Shown one piece after another: positions 6,235 to 14,877 of a stretch of 50,668 nucleotides of DNA (positions are counted from its first letter, which is position 1; the number at the start of each line of letters is the position of its first letter). The notes beneath the pieces are model-generated. The model had not been told where the DNA came from and searched no databases. It worked only from the letters and a program-made list of their open reading frames with translations. The stretch comes from a virus. The stretch is taken from the IMG/VR virus record IMGVR_UViG_3300048768_000066, positions 1 to 50,668 of that record. The stretch is one strand, 5' to 3'. The position numbers were made by a program, and so were the translations under genes.

Positions 6235-6666
6235 ATGACCCCAGCCCAACAGGCCATCGTCGCACAAAAGACCCTCGAGGGGGTCCCTGGCTGCACTATC
6301 GCGCAATCCCTCGGTGTACATCCTTCCACCGTCACCCGAAACCGTCAATCAGTCCGAGCTTACATAGAACAGGAAATATCCGCCCTCATGCAACGAGGGC
6401 TGAAACCCGCCCGACGTACCCTCTGCCGGCTGGCTGCGATGGGAACCACCAAACAAGCAGACAAAGACACCCTGACCCTCTCTCTCAAAGCCTCCCAGAT
6501 CATCATCGGCCATGCGAACCCCCAGCCAGGAACAGTCGTCTACAACCTAACTCAGATCAACCAACATGAAATGCCGGAAAGTATAAGCAGACTATTCCAG
6601 CAGATCGCACACAACGACACCGGCACCGGCTCTATGCTCCAAGTGGAGGATGCTATTGATGTTTGA
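6235..6666 (+). CDS. Putative terminase small subunit
   Basis: 143 aa. N-terminal helix-turn-helix (TIAQSLGVHPSTVTRNRQSV, about residues 21-40), then an all-helical region, then LSLKASQIIIGHANPQPGTV followed by an Asn/Gln-rich stretch, an arrangement seen in small terminase subunits. First gene of the rightward late block, although TerL lies 4 kb downstream. A small-terminase role is the best guess; a transcriptional regulator is the alternative. Confidence 0.5.
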   Translation: MTPAQQAIVAQKTLEGVPGCTIAQSLGVHPSTVTRNRQSVRAYIEQEISALMQRGLKPARRTLCRLAAMGTTKQADKDTLTLSLKASQIIIGHANPQPGTVVYNLTQINQHEMPESISRLFQQIAHNDTGTGSMLQVEDAIDV

Positions 6667-6729
6667 TCGATCTCAGTTGTTGATAACTTCTCCATCAACC
6701 TATCTCCACCCTGTTCACAACTCCCTCCA

Positions 6730-6790
6730 CCAATCATATCAAGGGGTTAGGTGATGATAGTTGACATAATTGGTTGTCATAATGTATGTT
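6730..6790 (+). promoter_or_regulatory. Putative promoter embedded in inverted repeats
   Basis: The 258-bp gap 6667-6924 has no supported gene. It contains TTGACA (6761-6766), an 18-bp spacer and TATGTT (6785-6790), overlapping an inverted repeat TGACA/TGTCA (6762-6779). TTGACATAATTGG (6761-6773) also pairs at 11 of 13 positions with CCAATCATATCAA (6730-6742). A smaller GTTGAT/ATCAAC hairpin at 6679-6699 follows the putative small terminase gene. Probably an operator-controlled promoter for the HNH and fibre genes. Confidence 0.4.
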
Positions 6791-6924
6791 ATAAGACATT
6801 GGCTGTTGATAGTGGAGCGTGATGGTTGTTTAGTGGCGTGCGGTGGAGGGGAGGGGATGACCGGTTTTAGGGGAGGTAGAGGTGCCACAGATACCAATCC
6901 CGTTCAACACGCAAGGGGTAAAAT

Positions 6925-7272
6925 TTGAGATCTACTGCGCAACAGAGAGAGAATCATAGGCGGCATGACAGGAAATGTCGTCATGAGATTCGTGATTACA
7001 TTGATGCTATCAAGGCAACTGGTTGCGTATTGTGCGGTTATGTGAAGTGTTTGTCAGCGATAGAGTTCCACCATATAAGACGCGATAAAGAGCAGACAAT
7101 ATCGGACATACAGAAGTCTTTAAAAAAGGTAAAGGTTGAAATTGCTAAGTGTATTATTGTCTGTTCCAACTGCCATCGTGAGATTCACGCGGGGAAAATT
7201 GAAGTACACAACCATACCGAGACAGGGGTGGTTGAGGAATTGCCGTTATTGAAACTTATCAGTAATACTTAG
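6925..7272 (+). CDS. HNH endonuclease
   Basis: 115 aa. Contains CVLCG (about residue 32), IEFHHIRRDKE and CSNCHREIHAG, the two CxxC knuckles and His residues of an HNH nuclease with a structural zinc. The start is TTG 6925, with AAGGGG six bases upstream and an in-frame stop immediately before; no ATG exists in the N-terminal third. Free-standing HNH genes near terminase genes are common in phages, either as homing enzymes or as packaging helpers. Confidence 0.8.
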   Translation: MRSTAQQRENHRRHDRKCRHEIRDYIDAIKATGCVLCGYVKCLSAIEFHHIRRDKEQTISDIQKSLKKVKVEIAKCIIVCSNCHREIHAGKIEVHNHTETGVVEELPLLKLISNT

Positions 7273-7280
7273 GAGTAAAG

Positions 7281-8930
7281 ATGGCCAGGTATAGGTTTCC
7301 GAAGGAACTGAACGGGATCACGAAGGACCAGAATGGGCGTGTACTGGAAGGGGTGACGGTGAGTGTCTTCTTGGCGGGGACGACTACGCCTGCGAAGATA
7401 TATGCAACTGCGGTGAGCACGCCTGCGGTTTACAGTGTTTTGAGTGATGCTTCGGGGTCTTTCGTATTTTATGTAAGTGATGGGGATTACACCTATCCAC
7501 AGGCGTTTGACATTGTTTATTCAAAGTCGAGCGGGGGTGTTGAGTACACGACCACGACGAGCAGCAATGTAGGGATACTGACAGCGCCGTCGGCTTCCGG
7601 GAATATTGTTTACAACAACACCACGGCGATAGCCGGGAACTTCGCGTCTTTTTCCGGGGGCACGGGTAAGTTGATAGAGGATTCGGGGACGGCGTTGGCC
7701 GGGTTTGTGACTCTGACGGCGGTGCAGACGCTTACCAACAAGACCCTGACATCCCCGAAGATTAACGAAGCTGTTGCGCTGACAGCCACCTCGACGCAAC
7801 TTAACGCTTCAGCTGCGGCTACACATGCCGCTGTGACGGTATCGGCCCCGATCGTTGTTACCGGGCAGGCTCTTTCCATTGTCAATAGCGCGGCGGCGAC
7901 GGTAACGGCGGTGGATACTGGGACGCTGGCAAGTTCCGATACGGTGATTCCGACAAGTAAGGCGGTTGTGACGGCGATAGCGGCGGCTTCCGGGGCGGTT
8001 GTCGCGTCGGGCGCGGAACTGGATACCGGCACGGACAATGCCAAATTCGCTTCGGCCAAAGCCTTAAAAGACAGTCACAACGTTCCGAGCGTCGTGCCCG
8101 GAACGGCAAGCAATGTTTTACAAAGCGACGGAACAGACTGGATCAGCGGGGCGGCTCCTGCTGGCGTTGTGGCCACTGGCGCAGAGTTGGACACGGGGAC
8201 AAACAATACTAAGTTTGCCTCTGCGAAGGCGTTGAAGGATTCCCACAACGTGCCTTCGGTTGCGCCTTCCACGGCAGGTAATGTGCTGACTTCTGATGGA
8301 ACCGACTGGACAAGCGGGGTGGCGCCCGGATGGAAACAGACCGTCGGAACGTTCACCGCTACCCCTGCATCGACTTCCACTTTGACCATGACTTCCGATT
8401 TGACGGCGACCATTTTAGCGAATATGCCGCTGAAGTATGTCATCGGCGGCGTGACAAAGTACGGAATGGTTGGAACCATTGTCAGCAACCTTTTGACCGT
8501 CAACGGCGCGGCCCTGAGTGGGGACGTGACGGCCCTGTATTACGGCGGAGGCACTATCAGGCAGGTAGTCATCATCATCCCGTCAACTTACGAGGATGCG
8601 ACCAATACCGCCCTGATTACTTCTGACCTGAAATCGTCTGTGATATGGGCCTTGCCTCTTTCGTATTGCGTTCATTTCAAAATATATTCCGACACGGTGG
8701 ACAGCAGCACGAAAGGCACAGCTTCGGTGAGGATCAACGGGACCGAGCTTTGCACGACGGCAGGAGGGTTGACGCTCACGGCCGCTAAAACATGGTATGC
8801 AACGGTCGTGGACATTGCGACTGCGGCCTATGACATCAACCCGAGCGAAGCGATTGAAATAACGGCGGTGAAGAACGGAGCCGGAGATGCTTCGGATCTC
8901 ACCGTTGAGATGATCTTCGTGACCCCGTAG
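7281..8930 (+). CDS. Tail-fibre protein with tandem repeats
   Basis: 549 aa. N-terminus resembles a small Ig-like domain (GITKDQNGRVLEGVTVSVFL). The middle has the QTLTNKTLTSPK motif typical of phage fibres, then a 56-residue tandem duplication (about 240-345; GAELDTGT.N.KFASAKALKD in both copies). The segment HAAVTVSAPI...SDTVIPTSKAV is shared with the fibre at 25896. The C-terminal part looks like a beta-sandwich, probably the receptor-binding or trimerisation end. Ser/Thr/Ala-rich with long repeats, as expected of a fibre shaft. Confidence 0.75.
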   Translation: MARYRFPKELNGITKDQNGRVLEGVTVSVFLAGTTTPAKIYATAVSTPAVYSVLSDASGSFVFYVSDGDYTYPQAFDIVYSKSSGGVEYTTTTSSNVGILTAPSASGNIVYNNTTAIAGNFASFSGGTGKLIEDSGTALAGFVTLTAVQTLTNKTLTSPKINEAVALTATSTQLNASAAATHAAVTVSAPIVVTGQALSIVNSAAATVTAVDTGTLASSDTVIPTSKAVVTAIAAASGAVVASGAELDTGTDNAKFASAKALKDSHNVPSVVPGTASNVLQSDGTDWISGAAPAGVVATGAELDTGTNNTKFASAKALKDSHNVPSVAPSTAGNVLTSDGTDWTSGVAPGWKQTVGTFTATPASTSTLTMTSDLTATILANMPLKYVIGGVTKYGMVGTIVSNLLTVNGAALSGDVTALYYGGGTIRQVVIIIPSTYEDATNTALITSDLKSSVIWALPLSYCVHFKIYSDTVDSSTKGTASVRINGTELCTTAGGLTLTAAKTWYATVVDIATAAYDINPSEAIEITAVKNGAGDASDLTVEMIFVTP

Positions 8931-8939
8931 GAGAAGGGA

Positions 8940-9464
8940 ATGGCGGTATATTCGCATAATCCACTTTGCATAACGGATGTACAAATCTCTGATACCAGTC
9001 CGTGTGTCATTACGTTTTCTGCGGAATACGCTCCAGGCTATGAAGCATATCGTTCTTTCGATCATTTAAATATAATTACAAATTCTTGGTATTCCTATCT
9101 TGCTACGACGGGTTGGATTGAGGTTGATTTGGGAGAGGGAATTACTAAGAGTATTACTTCATACACCGTGTCTTTCCCTTATGATTATGTTGACTTCCTT
9201 GATGGACCTAACGCTTGGACTATTAGAGGAAGCGCTAACGGGACTTCTTGGACAACGGTTGATACTCAAACCGGACAATCCTGGTCCGGCGCGAATGAGA
9301 TGAAAACTTTCACACTCGGTTATACCACGTCTGCTTATCGGTATTGGTTGATGGACATAACGTCGAATTGCGGCGGCAATTCTCTGATGATGGGAGAATT
9401 GGAATTGATAGGACCGGCGGTCGGACCAGTGAGTTACAACAGAAATAACATCATGATCTTTTAA
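8940..9464 (+). CDS. F5/8 type C (discoidin-like) carbohydrate-binding protein
   Basis: 174 aa. The pattern YEAYRSFDH...SWYSYLATTGWIEVDLGEGITKSI...WTIRGSANGTSWTTVDTQTG...YRYWLMDIT matches the discoidin/CBM32 jellyroll family, which binds sugars. Ten bases after the fibre gene, so probably a separate receptor-binding or decoration subunit of the fibre. The domain occupies nearly the whole protein. Confidence 0.75.
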   Translation: MAVYSHNPLCITDVQISDTSPCVITFSAEYAPGYEAYRSFDHLNIITNSWYSYLATTGWIEVDLGEGITKSITSYTVSFPYDYVDFLDGPNAWTIRGSANGTSWTTVDTQTGQSWSGANEMKTFTLGYTTSAYRYWLMDITSNCGGNSLMMGELELIGPAVGPVSYNRNNIMIF

Positions 9465-9481
9465 TAAAGGGAATTTTCATT

Positions 9482-10144
9482 GTGGATTCAGAAGCTATAA
9501 AAGCAAAATTAGATACCATATCGTCATTAATTGCAGACCTTTATGTTCTGACAGCAGTGACTCCTCCTTCTACTTCGTCTCCTGCCGATCCACCTATCAC
9601 GGCTCCGCCTATCACGGCTCCACCCATCGCGGCGTCGCCTGTTAACGGCAGTACTATTGTTAAGATTGAGGATTCGGATTATATTGAGTTTCATGGACTT
9701 AATCAGTATCTTGCAAAGGAATATCTCGACCAGTTGACTATTTTGATGCAACAAAATATCATACAGTTTCCTGATCGGCAATTCAAAAAACTGTATATCC
9801 TCGATGCGGGTACTTCTGATGGAAGCGATCCGCCGAACCATCCCATAGGAACTCATTGCAAGGGATGGGCTGTTGATGCAAAGTATTTCTCTCTTGATGG
9901 AAGTTTCAAAATCTTTGGATCTGATGGAACGATAACAGAGAATTTTGACATTAAGCGAGCGCTGAATTTCATCCTTGCGTTTATAAAAGTGTTTCCTTTA
10001 TGTTATATCTTTATGGATGATCGGATATACTTGGCCTTGTGGAATCTTGCTGCATGGAGTGACAAACAGATTCTTCAAGATAATGTATTTAAGGGATTGG
10101 GACATGATACTCATATTCATCTTGGATATCATGGGCCAAGATGA
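9482..10144 (+). CDS. M15-like peptidase with Pro-rich linker
   Basis: 220 aa from GTG 9482 (AAGGGA upstream). Residues about 30-58 are a Pro/Ala/Thr linker with ITAPP repeats. The C-terminal domain has GTHCKGWAVD (matching the SxHxxGxAxD metal motif of M15/LAS peptidases) and DTHIHLGYH near the end. These peptidases cut peptidoglycan stem peptides or cross-bridges. A second, more canonical M15 enzyme lies at 39503; this one sits among fibre genes and may be virion-associated. Confidence 0.65.
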   Translation: MDSEAIKAKLDTISSLIADLYVLTAVTPPSTSSPADPPITAPPITAPPIAASPVNGSTIVKIEDSDYIEFHGLNQYLAKEYLDQLTILMQQNIIQFPDRQFKKLYILDAGTSDGSDPPNHPIGTHCKGWAVDAKYFSLDGSFKIFGSDGTITENFDIKRALNFILAFIKVFPLCYIFMDDRIYLALWNLAAWSDKQILQDNVFKGLGHDTHIHLGYHGPR

Positions 10145-10156
10145 AAGGATAAAACC

Positions 10157-10357
10157 ATGCCGCTCAAGAAGGGGTCAAGTAAAAAAACGATCAGAAAGAA
10201 CGCGAAGGAGATGAGTTCTCATCCTTCGGAGAAGACAAAGAAGGCGGCCAGGACGTATGCAAAGAGGACGGGAAAGCCGTTGAAGGCTGCCTTGGCGAGC
10301 ATAGCGACTGCGGCGGCTCATTCATCGGCGAGAAAGGCAAAGAAGAAAAAGAAGTAA
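10157..10357 (+). CDS. Small Lys-rich protein (MPLKKGSSKKTI type)
   Basis: 66 aa, extremely basic. The start MPLKKGSSKKTIRKNAKEM and the KKAARTYAKRTGKPLKAAL segment resemble a family of small Lys-rich phage proteins often found close to terminase genes. Probably nucleic-acid binding. The natural role is not known. Confidence 0.65.
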   Translation: MPLKKGSSKKTIRKNAKEMSSHPSEKTKKAARTYAKRTGKPLKAALASIATAAAHSSARKAKKKKK

Positions 10358-10370
10358 AGGGAGGGGTTGG

Positions 10371-10553
10371 ATGTCTGCTCCTTGGGAAGAGAATTTTGAT
10401 AAGTACGTTCATCCCGTAAAAGATGACGGGACCCTGGGAGTTCGTCCTTTGAAAATAGGTTTTGAGAGAATAAAACAGGGTACGTCCAGGATGCGGCGGT
10501 TTTTGCGGATGGTAGATGGATTGAAAAACCCGGCAAGGCGGCAGGATGGTTGA
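10371..10553 (+). CDS. Hypothetical small protein before terL
   Basis: 60 aa, preceded by GGGAGGGG. Overlaps the terminase start by eight bases. Basic C-terminus (RRFLRMVDGLKNPARRQDG). No family recognised. Confidence 0.6.
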   Translation: MSAPWEENFDKYVHPVKDDGTLGVRPLKIGFERIKQGTSRMRRFLRMVDGLKNPARRQDG

Positions 10554-12207
10554 GCAGGACCTGAGCGACATTGATCTGACCCCGTACATTGGCCTTGCTG
10601 ACTTCATTCCGACGGATGTTTTTAAGACTATTCTGGAGATTCGGAATAAGGTTCTTTTGTTTGTCACCGGCAACCGATTCGGGAAAACTAAGGCTCTGGT
10701 GCGGGCGAAGGCAATATATCCTATTTTAGGCCAGTGTCCGATTTCGGAACACAACATTAAACCGGAGGACAAGTGCCGGGTGATTAGATTTGCGGCGGAG
10801 CTACTTCCAGAGGACAAGGAGAACGAGGTAAGGAACACGGTATATCCGCAACTGAAGTACCAGCTTCCGAGTACATTGATACGGAAAGACATAACTGCAC
10901 GGGTTCCGACGATTTCTGTTCAACCTGTCTTGGGGGGCAAACCGGCGACGATTGAGTTTGTTTCGTATGGGCAGAGTACGCAGGCTGGCGCCGGGGTGGA
11001 TCGACGAACGATCATAGTTGATGAGGTATGTCCCTACGAGTTTTATGAAGAATCCCTGCCTCGTCTGGCCACGACAAACGGGCAATTCTGCGCGGGCCTG
11101 ACCCCCGTGGAGGCTGGATGGATGTTTACGGAGCTCTACGAAAGAGCCAGGATGTATATTAGGACGCCTTGCGTGAGGGCCTTCCTGAAGAAACAATATG
11201 GGCAGGTAGTAAAGCAGGTCGAGAAAACGGACTCCAGGCAGGATATTTGCGTATTGCAGGCCGCTTCGGACGATAACCCGATATTTGCTTTGATGATAAA
11301 GCGGAAGATGCAGGAGATCAATGATGGGAAGATTAAGAGGGAAGATTTCCCTTACGAGTCTGTATCTGATTACCTCGACTCTGTTTTTATGTACGATGAT
11401 CCTGACACTGTTGCGATGCGTCGTTATGGGGTGTTTAGACAAATTACTGGAGCTGTTCACAAAGAGTTTCAATGGTCTGTGCATGTCATACCAGAAAAAA
11501 AGTACTTCGCAGAAGGACTACCGGCGAGTTGGAGATTTGCTCGGATGATCGACTACCACCAGTCCGTCCCGTGGGCTATTGTCTGGATTGCTCTTTCGCC
11601 GGACGATGAGGCTTTTGTCTGGCAGGAGATGAACCCTGATCCACATACCTGGACGACTTTGGGAATCTGCAAAGAGATGTTTGAGAGAAGTCTTGAGTAT
11701 TCTTACCGGATAAATCTCATAGATAAATTAGCGACTGAGAAGCAGACGATTACGAACACCAGCACCGTAGAGGATATGAACCGCATGTTCCGGGAGGCTG
11801 GCCACTTGGGGTACGATAAGGCGACCGCTTGGGAATCCTGGGATGACAAGACGACTAAGGGTGAGGACAAGGTGCGAGAACGGTTGATAAATTCCAAAAT
11901 ATGCGGTAAGCCGTTCAACAACCTCCAGATGTCTGCGGGGAAGAAACAGAGACTTCCAACACTGTGGATCTTTGACAACTGCCAGGAGACGGCGAGGAGC
12001 CTCAAAAACTGGAAAATGGAGGAGTGGCTTGACCGGGATGCAATCATAACCAAAGAGAAGAAAGACAAAAGGGAAAGTAAATACTCCCATTTTAATAGGT
12101 GCTTAGAAGCCATTTTTAAGGATTCTCGATTCAAGGTGCCGAATGCCTATATGTCGGCAAGAGAGGAATTTCACGCGCCGAGGTTCTATCAAGGGAGAGC
12201 AGGGTAA
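10546..12207 (+). CDS. terL: Terminase large subunit
   Basis: 553 aa. ATPase domain with Walker A GNRFGKTK (residues 42-49) and Walker B TIIVDE (D159, E160 as catalytic acidic pair). The nuclease domain begins near FARMIDYH (D336), with further acidic residues downstream. Drives ATP-dependent DNA packaging through the portal and cuts the concatemer. Length is normal for the family. ATG 10546 overlaps the preceding gene. Confidence 0.9.
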   Translation: MVEQDLSDIDLTPYIGLADFIPTDVFKTILEIRNKVLLFVTGNRFGKTKALVRAKAIYPILGQCPISEHNIKPEDKCRVIRFAAELLPEDKENEVRNTVYPQLKYQLPSTLIRKDITARVPTISVQPVLGGKPATIEFVSYGQSTQAGAGVDRRTIIVDEVCPYEFYEESLPRLATTNGQFCAGLTPVEAGWMFTELYERARMYIRTPCVRAFLKKQYGQVVKQVEKTDSRQDICVLQAASDDNPIFALMIKRKMQEINDGKIKREDFPYESVSDYLDSVFMYDDPDTVAMRRYGVFRQITGAVHKEFQWSVHVIPEKKYFAEGLPASWRFARMIDYHQSVPWAIVWIALSPDDEAFVWQEMNPDPHTWTTLGICKEMFERSLEYSYRINLIDKLATEKQTITNTSTVEDMNRMFREAGHLGYDKATAWESWDDKTTKGEDKVRERLINSKICGKPFNNLQMSAGKKQRLPTLWIFDNCQETARSLKNWKMEEWLDRDAIITKEKKDKRESKYSHFNRCLEAIFKDSRFKVPNAYMSAREEFHAPRFYQGRAG

Positions 12208-12380
12208 TGAATACATTCCAAGTGGGGCAGTTTGTTCGTCTAAATAGTGGTGGTGCGCTAATGCAAGTCATTTCCGTGAAACCCATGAGGGGGTTTGTGA
12301 GATGTGCATGGTCAGGTGGCATCAATAAAACATACACAGACGACTTTGATTATAGGGTATTAACAAAAGTAGAAGAGTAG
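12207..12380 (+). CDS. DUF2158/YodC-like small protein
   Basis: 57 aa, starting at the TAATG junction with terL. FQVGQFVRLNSGGALMQVIS and FVRCAWSGG match the small beta-barrel YodC/DUF2158 family (VGDVVRLKSGGPxMTV, then CxWF). Function of the family is unknown. Its place between terL and portal may be incidental. Confidence 0.7.
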   Translation: MNTFQVGQFVRLNSGGALMQVISVKPMRGFVRCAWSGGINKTYTDDFDYRVLTKVEE

Positions 12381-12395
12381 GGGGAGGGCGATGTA

Positions 12396-12545
12396 GTGCC
12401 TTTGTACTGTTTTGTCTGCAAGAAATGTGAGAAGATGTTTGAGGCGATTGTCCCTCTATCCGATTCTGACAAGGAAGTTAAGTGTCAGTACTGCGGGAAA
12501 CCGTTGAAAAAACTCATTACTGGTTGCGCGTTTAAGGTGAATTGA
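12396..12545 (+). CDS. FmdB-type zinc-ribbon protein
   Basis: 49 aa from GTG 12396. YCFVCKKCEKMFEAIVPL (CxxC at residues 8-11) and CQYCGKPLKKL (CxxC at 30-33) match the FmdB-like zinc ribbon often encoded next to phage portals. Stop overlaps the portal ATG (TGATG). Confidence 0.7.
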   Translation: MPLYCFVCKKCEKMFEAIVPLSDSDKEVKCQYCGKPLKKLITGCAFKVN

Positions 12546-14557
12546 TGTCTAAAAAGAAATCTCCACTCGAAGGCAAATTCGGACTGGCAGAGGGAATCAT
12601 AAAGAATCTCGTCATAGATTCCGAATATACTACGTGGAAATCGAATAACAACCAACAATATTCGGACTACGAAAGCGTGCTCGACATGGTTGAACTTGTC
12701 CGGTCGGAAAAGAATTACGACTGGAATTCAGATATTTTCATCGGGCTCCTTCTTTCGCACATGCTCACGGATTCCGCGACATGGGCTCAGCAAGACTTTC
12801 AGTCCCGCGACTTCGTTGACATTTACCTTGAAGGGAATCAGCCGGACGACAAGATGAAGGCGAAAGCTGCGAAGACCCTAATCAATCAGCTGTTGAATAT
12901 TAAAGATGTTTACCACTTCCATAAGAGGATCAGGGCTCGCACGATAAACTGGCTCTACGGCCAAGTATATGCGATCATGTGGCCCGAGCAGGAAGTGATG
13001 ACGAGAACGGTTCAACCGCCTCCGCTATCTGTTATTGTACGGGATTTTGATGAGATGGGGAATGTTGTCCCGAAGCAAGTGAGTGTCCCGCAAGAACCGC
13101 AACAAGTAGAAAATGTGGTCGTGGATCGGATCAATTATGATGTGTTTGACGCTCGGAATGTTTTTACCGATTTTAGCTATTCGTATTCAATCCAGCAGAA
13201 ATCCTCTGTGATATTGAGGTCAGAGAAGCGATTTAGTCAGATCAAAGCGGACGGGGCAAAGTTTGGATACTTCAATATGGACGTTTTGCAGGAGAAGTTA
13301 TTCAGCGGTGAAAAGAACCGCAGGGTCAAGTCTTCCGTTGAAACGGATACTTCAAAAGAATCATTCAATAAATTAGGCGGAAGAGAAGGGACAAAACAGA
13401 CTGTATTCCAGCAGGTTGACCCTTCCATGGATATTCTGGATCGGTACGGGTCAATATGGGCAAAAGTAAAAGAACGAGACCCGGAGACTCAACTGCCCAT
13501 TACAATCGAGCCGGGATATGATGATAATGGAGTCCTGGCGGACAAAGCTGAAATGGTTGAGGCTATCATAACCTTTGCCGGAAGCGGATCTGACTTTACC
13601 TTGATCGGGTTCCGGCCCACCTGGGCAATAGACGCTAAAGGGAAACCCTACAAGCCCATCATCCGAGGATGGTGTTACATCCACCCGACAAAGGATACTG
13701 GACTGAGCGACGGCAAAAACCTACGGGAAATGAACATCGCTGCAAACGATACGTTCAATATCTCCAACGACCGGGTAATGCTGGCCACCCTGCCGTCCAT
13801 GATCGGGCGGCGGGATGCTATCGAAAACAATCCAACGGTATTAATCAAACCGGAACACATTACCCTTGTTGAGAATATTGAAACAGACTTGAAGGAATTG
13901 AAGATTCGGGACAACGTGCAGGGAGCAATGGAGACCCTTTCCTTCATCAAGTCCCAATCTTCAGAACTCGATGCGATATTCCCTACCACGATGGGCGGAC
14001 TGCCCGAAAAGACCTCCACGACGGCGACGGCTATCGCGGGTGCCGAGGGAAGGACAAACGCTCGCGGGAATCTAAAGGGACTCACTTGGACGTACACTTT
14101 TGATGTTGAGTTCTATCAGATGATGCTCCAGATGGCGTACAGGTTTATGCGCCCGGAGACCATAGAGAAGATGCTTGGAAAAGAGCTCTCTCAGTTCTTC
14201 GATCCGAATTCCGACTATACCTATGTGCCTATTTCTGAGAACATCGAAGGCGAACACCAGAAGATGCGGAAAGTACAGGTGTGGGACCAAATGATGGGCC
14301 GGATCATGGGCCTTGCAAAGATCGTGCCAAAAGAAATGCTTCCTATTATTTCCATGATAATCGGTGAAGAGGCTCTGTTGATGGGGAGCGAGTATCGGGA
14401 GATTGCAACGATGCTAAGGCAACTTTCTAAGGCGCAACCTCAACCGGAAGGACAGGGAGCGACATCGACAGAAGACGGGAAACCTCCGGCGGTGAGTAAC
14501 CAGAATCAGGTCGAGCAGTCAACCCCGGAGATGGGCGCGAGAGGAACAATGCAATGA
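12545..14557 (+). CDS. Portal protein
   Basis: 670 aa from ATG 12545, overlapping the preceding stop; a TTG at 12542 is the only alternative. Long, mostly helical, directly downstream of terL and upstream of scaffold and capsid, with ERTNARGNLKG-like segments and an acidic Gln-rich C-terminus as in podoviral portals. Forms the dodecameric channel for DNA entry and exit and anchors the tail. Confidence 0.8.
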   Translation: MSKKKSPLEGKFGLAEGIIKNLVIDSEYTTWKSNNNQQYSDYESVLDMVELVRSEKNYDWNSDIFIGLLLSHMLTDSATWAQQDFQSRDFVDIYLEGNQPDDKMKAKAAKTLINQLLNIKDVYHFHKRIRARTINWLYGQVYAIMWPEQEVMTRTVQPPPLSVIVRDFDEMGNVVPKQVSVPQEPQQVENVVVDRINYDVFDARNVFTDFSYSYSIQQKSSVILRSEKRFSQIKADGAKFGYFNMDVLQEKLFSGEKNRRVKSSVETDTSKESFNKLGGREGTKQTVFQQVDPSMDILDRYGSIWAKVKERDPETQLPITIEPGYDDNGVLADKAEMVEAIITFAGSGSDFTLIGFRPTWAIDAKGKPYKPIIRGWCYIHPTKDTGLSDGKNLREMNIAANDTFNISNDRVMLATLPSMIGRRDAIENNPTVLIKPEHITLVENIETDLKELKIRDNVQGAMETLSFIKSQSSELDAIFPTTMGGLPEKTSTTATAIAGAEGRTNARGNLKGLTWTYTFDVEFYQMMLQMAYRFMRPETIEKMLGKELSQFFDPNSDYTYVPISENIEGEHQKMRKVQVWDQMMGRIMGLAKIVPKEMLPIISMIIGEEALLMGSEYREIATMLRQLSKAQPQPEGQGATSTEDGKPPAVSNQNQVEQSTPEMGARGTMQ

Positions 14558-14877
14558 TAACCCCGGAAGACACTCGCAAATATCTTACAGTAGTCGGCAA
14601 GCGCGGTCTGACGACCCTTTCCACGATTGAGAAACTACGCCCGTTTGTCGAGATGATGCAGTCCGAGATGGGTGCGGAGTTCTTACGGGATGATGTCCAG
14701 CAACATTCGGAATTGATTAACAAGATATATGAGGGGCTTATCGACAAAGGGGAGGCGGCGCAGAGGGATGTAATCGCGCTTCAACTTCTCCACAAGAGAC
14801 TTCAGAAAATATATGATCGACTATCCATATACAAGGATAGCGTAAATAAAGTGAAAGGAGGTTCTCAAAATGAATGA
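14554..14877 (+). CDS. Hypothetical helical protein between portal and scaffold
   Basis: 107 aa, almost entirely helical with charged heptads (IDKGEAAQRDVIALQLLHKR). ATGA overlap with the portal gene and eight-base overlap with the next. No family recognised; a head-assembly helper by context. Confidence 0.6.
   Translation: MITPEDTRKYLTVVGKRGLTTLSTIEKLRPFVEMMQSEMGAEFLRDDVQQHSELINKIYEGLIDKGEAAQRDVIALQLLHKRLQKIYDRLSIYKDSVNKVKGGSQNE

Noticed and set aside
7610-8059. Long minus-strand frames opposite the fibre gene
   Set aside because: Val/Ala/Thr-rich translation is the reverse complement of a repetitive GC-rich fibre gene; no start signal.
10191-10892. 233-codon minus-strand frame across the Lys-rich gene and the start of terL
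   Set aside because: Opposite strand of well-supported genes, Ser/Pro-rich shadow composition.
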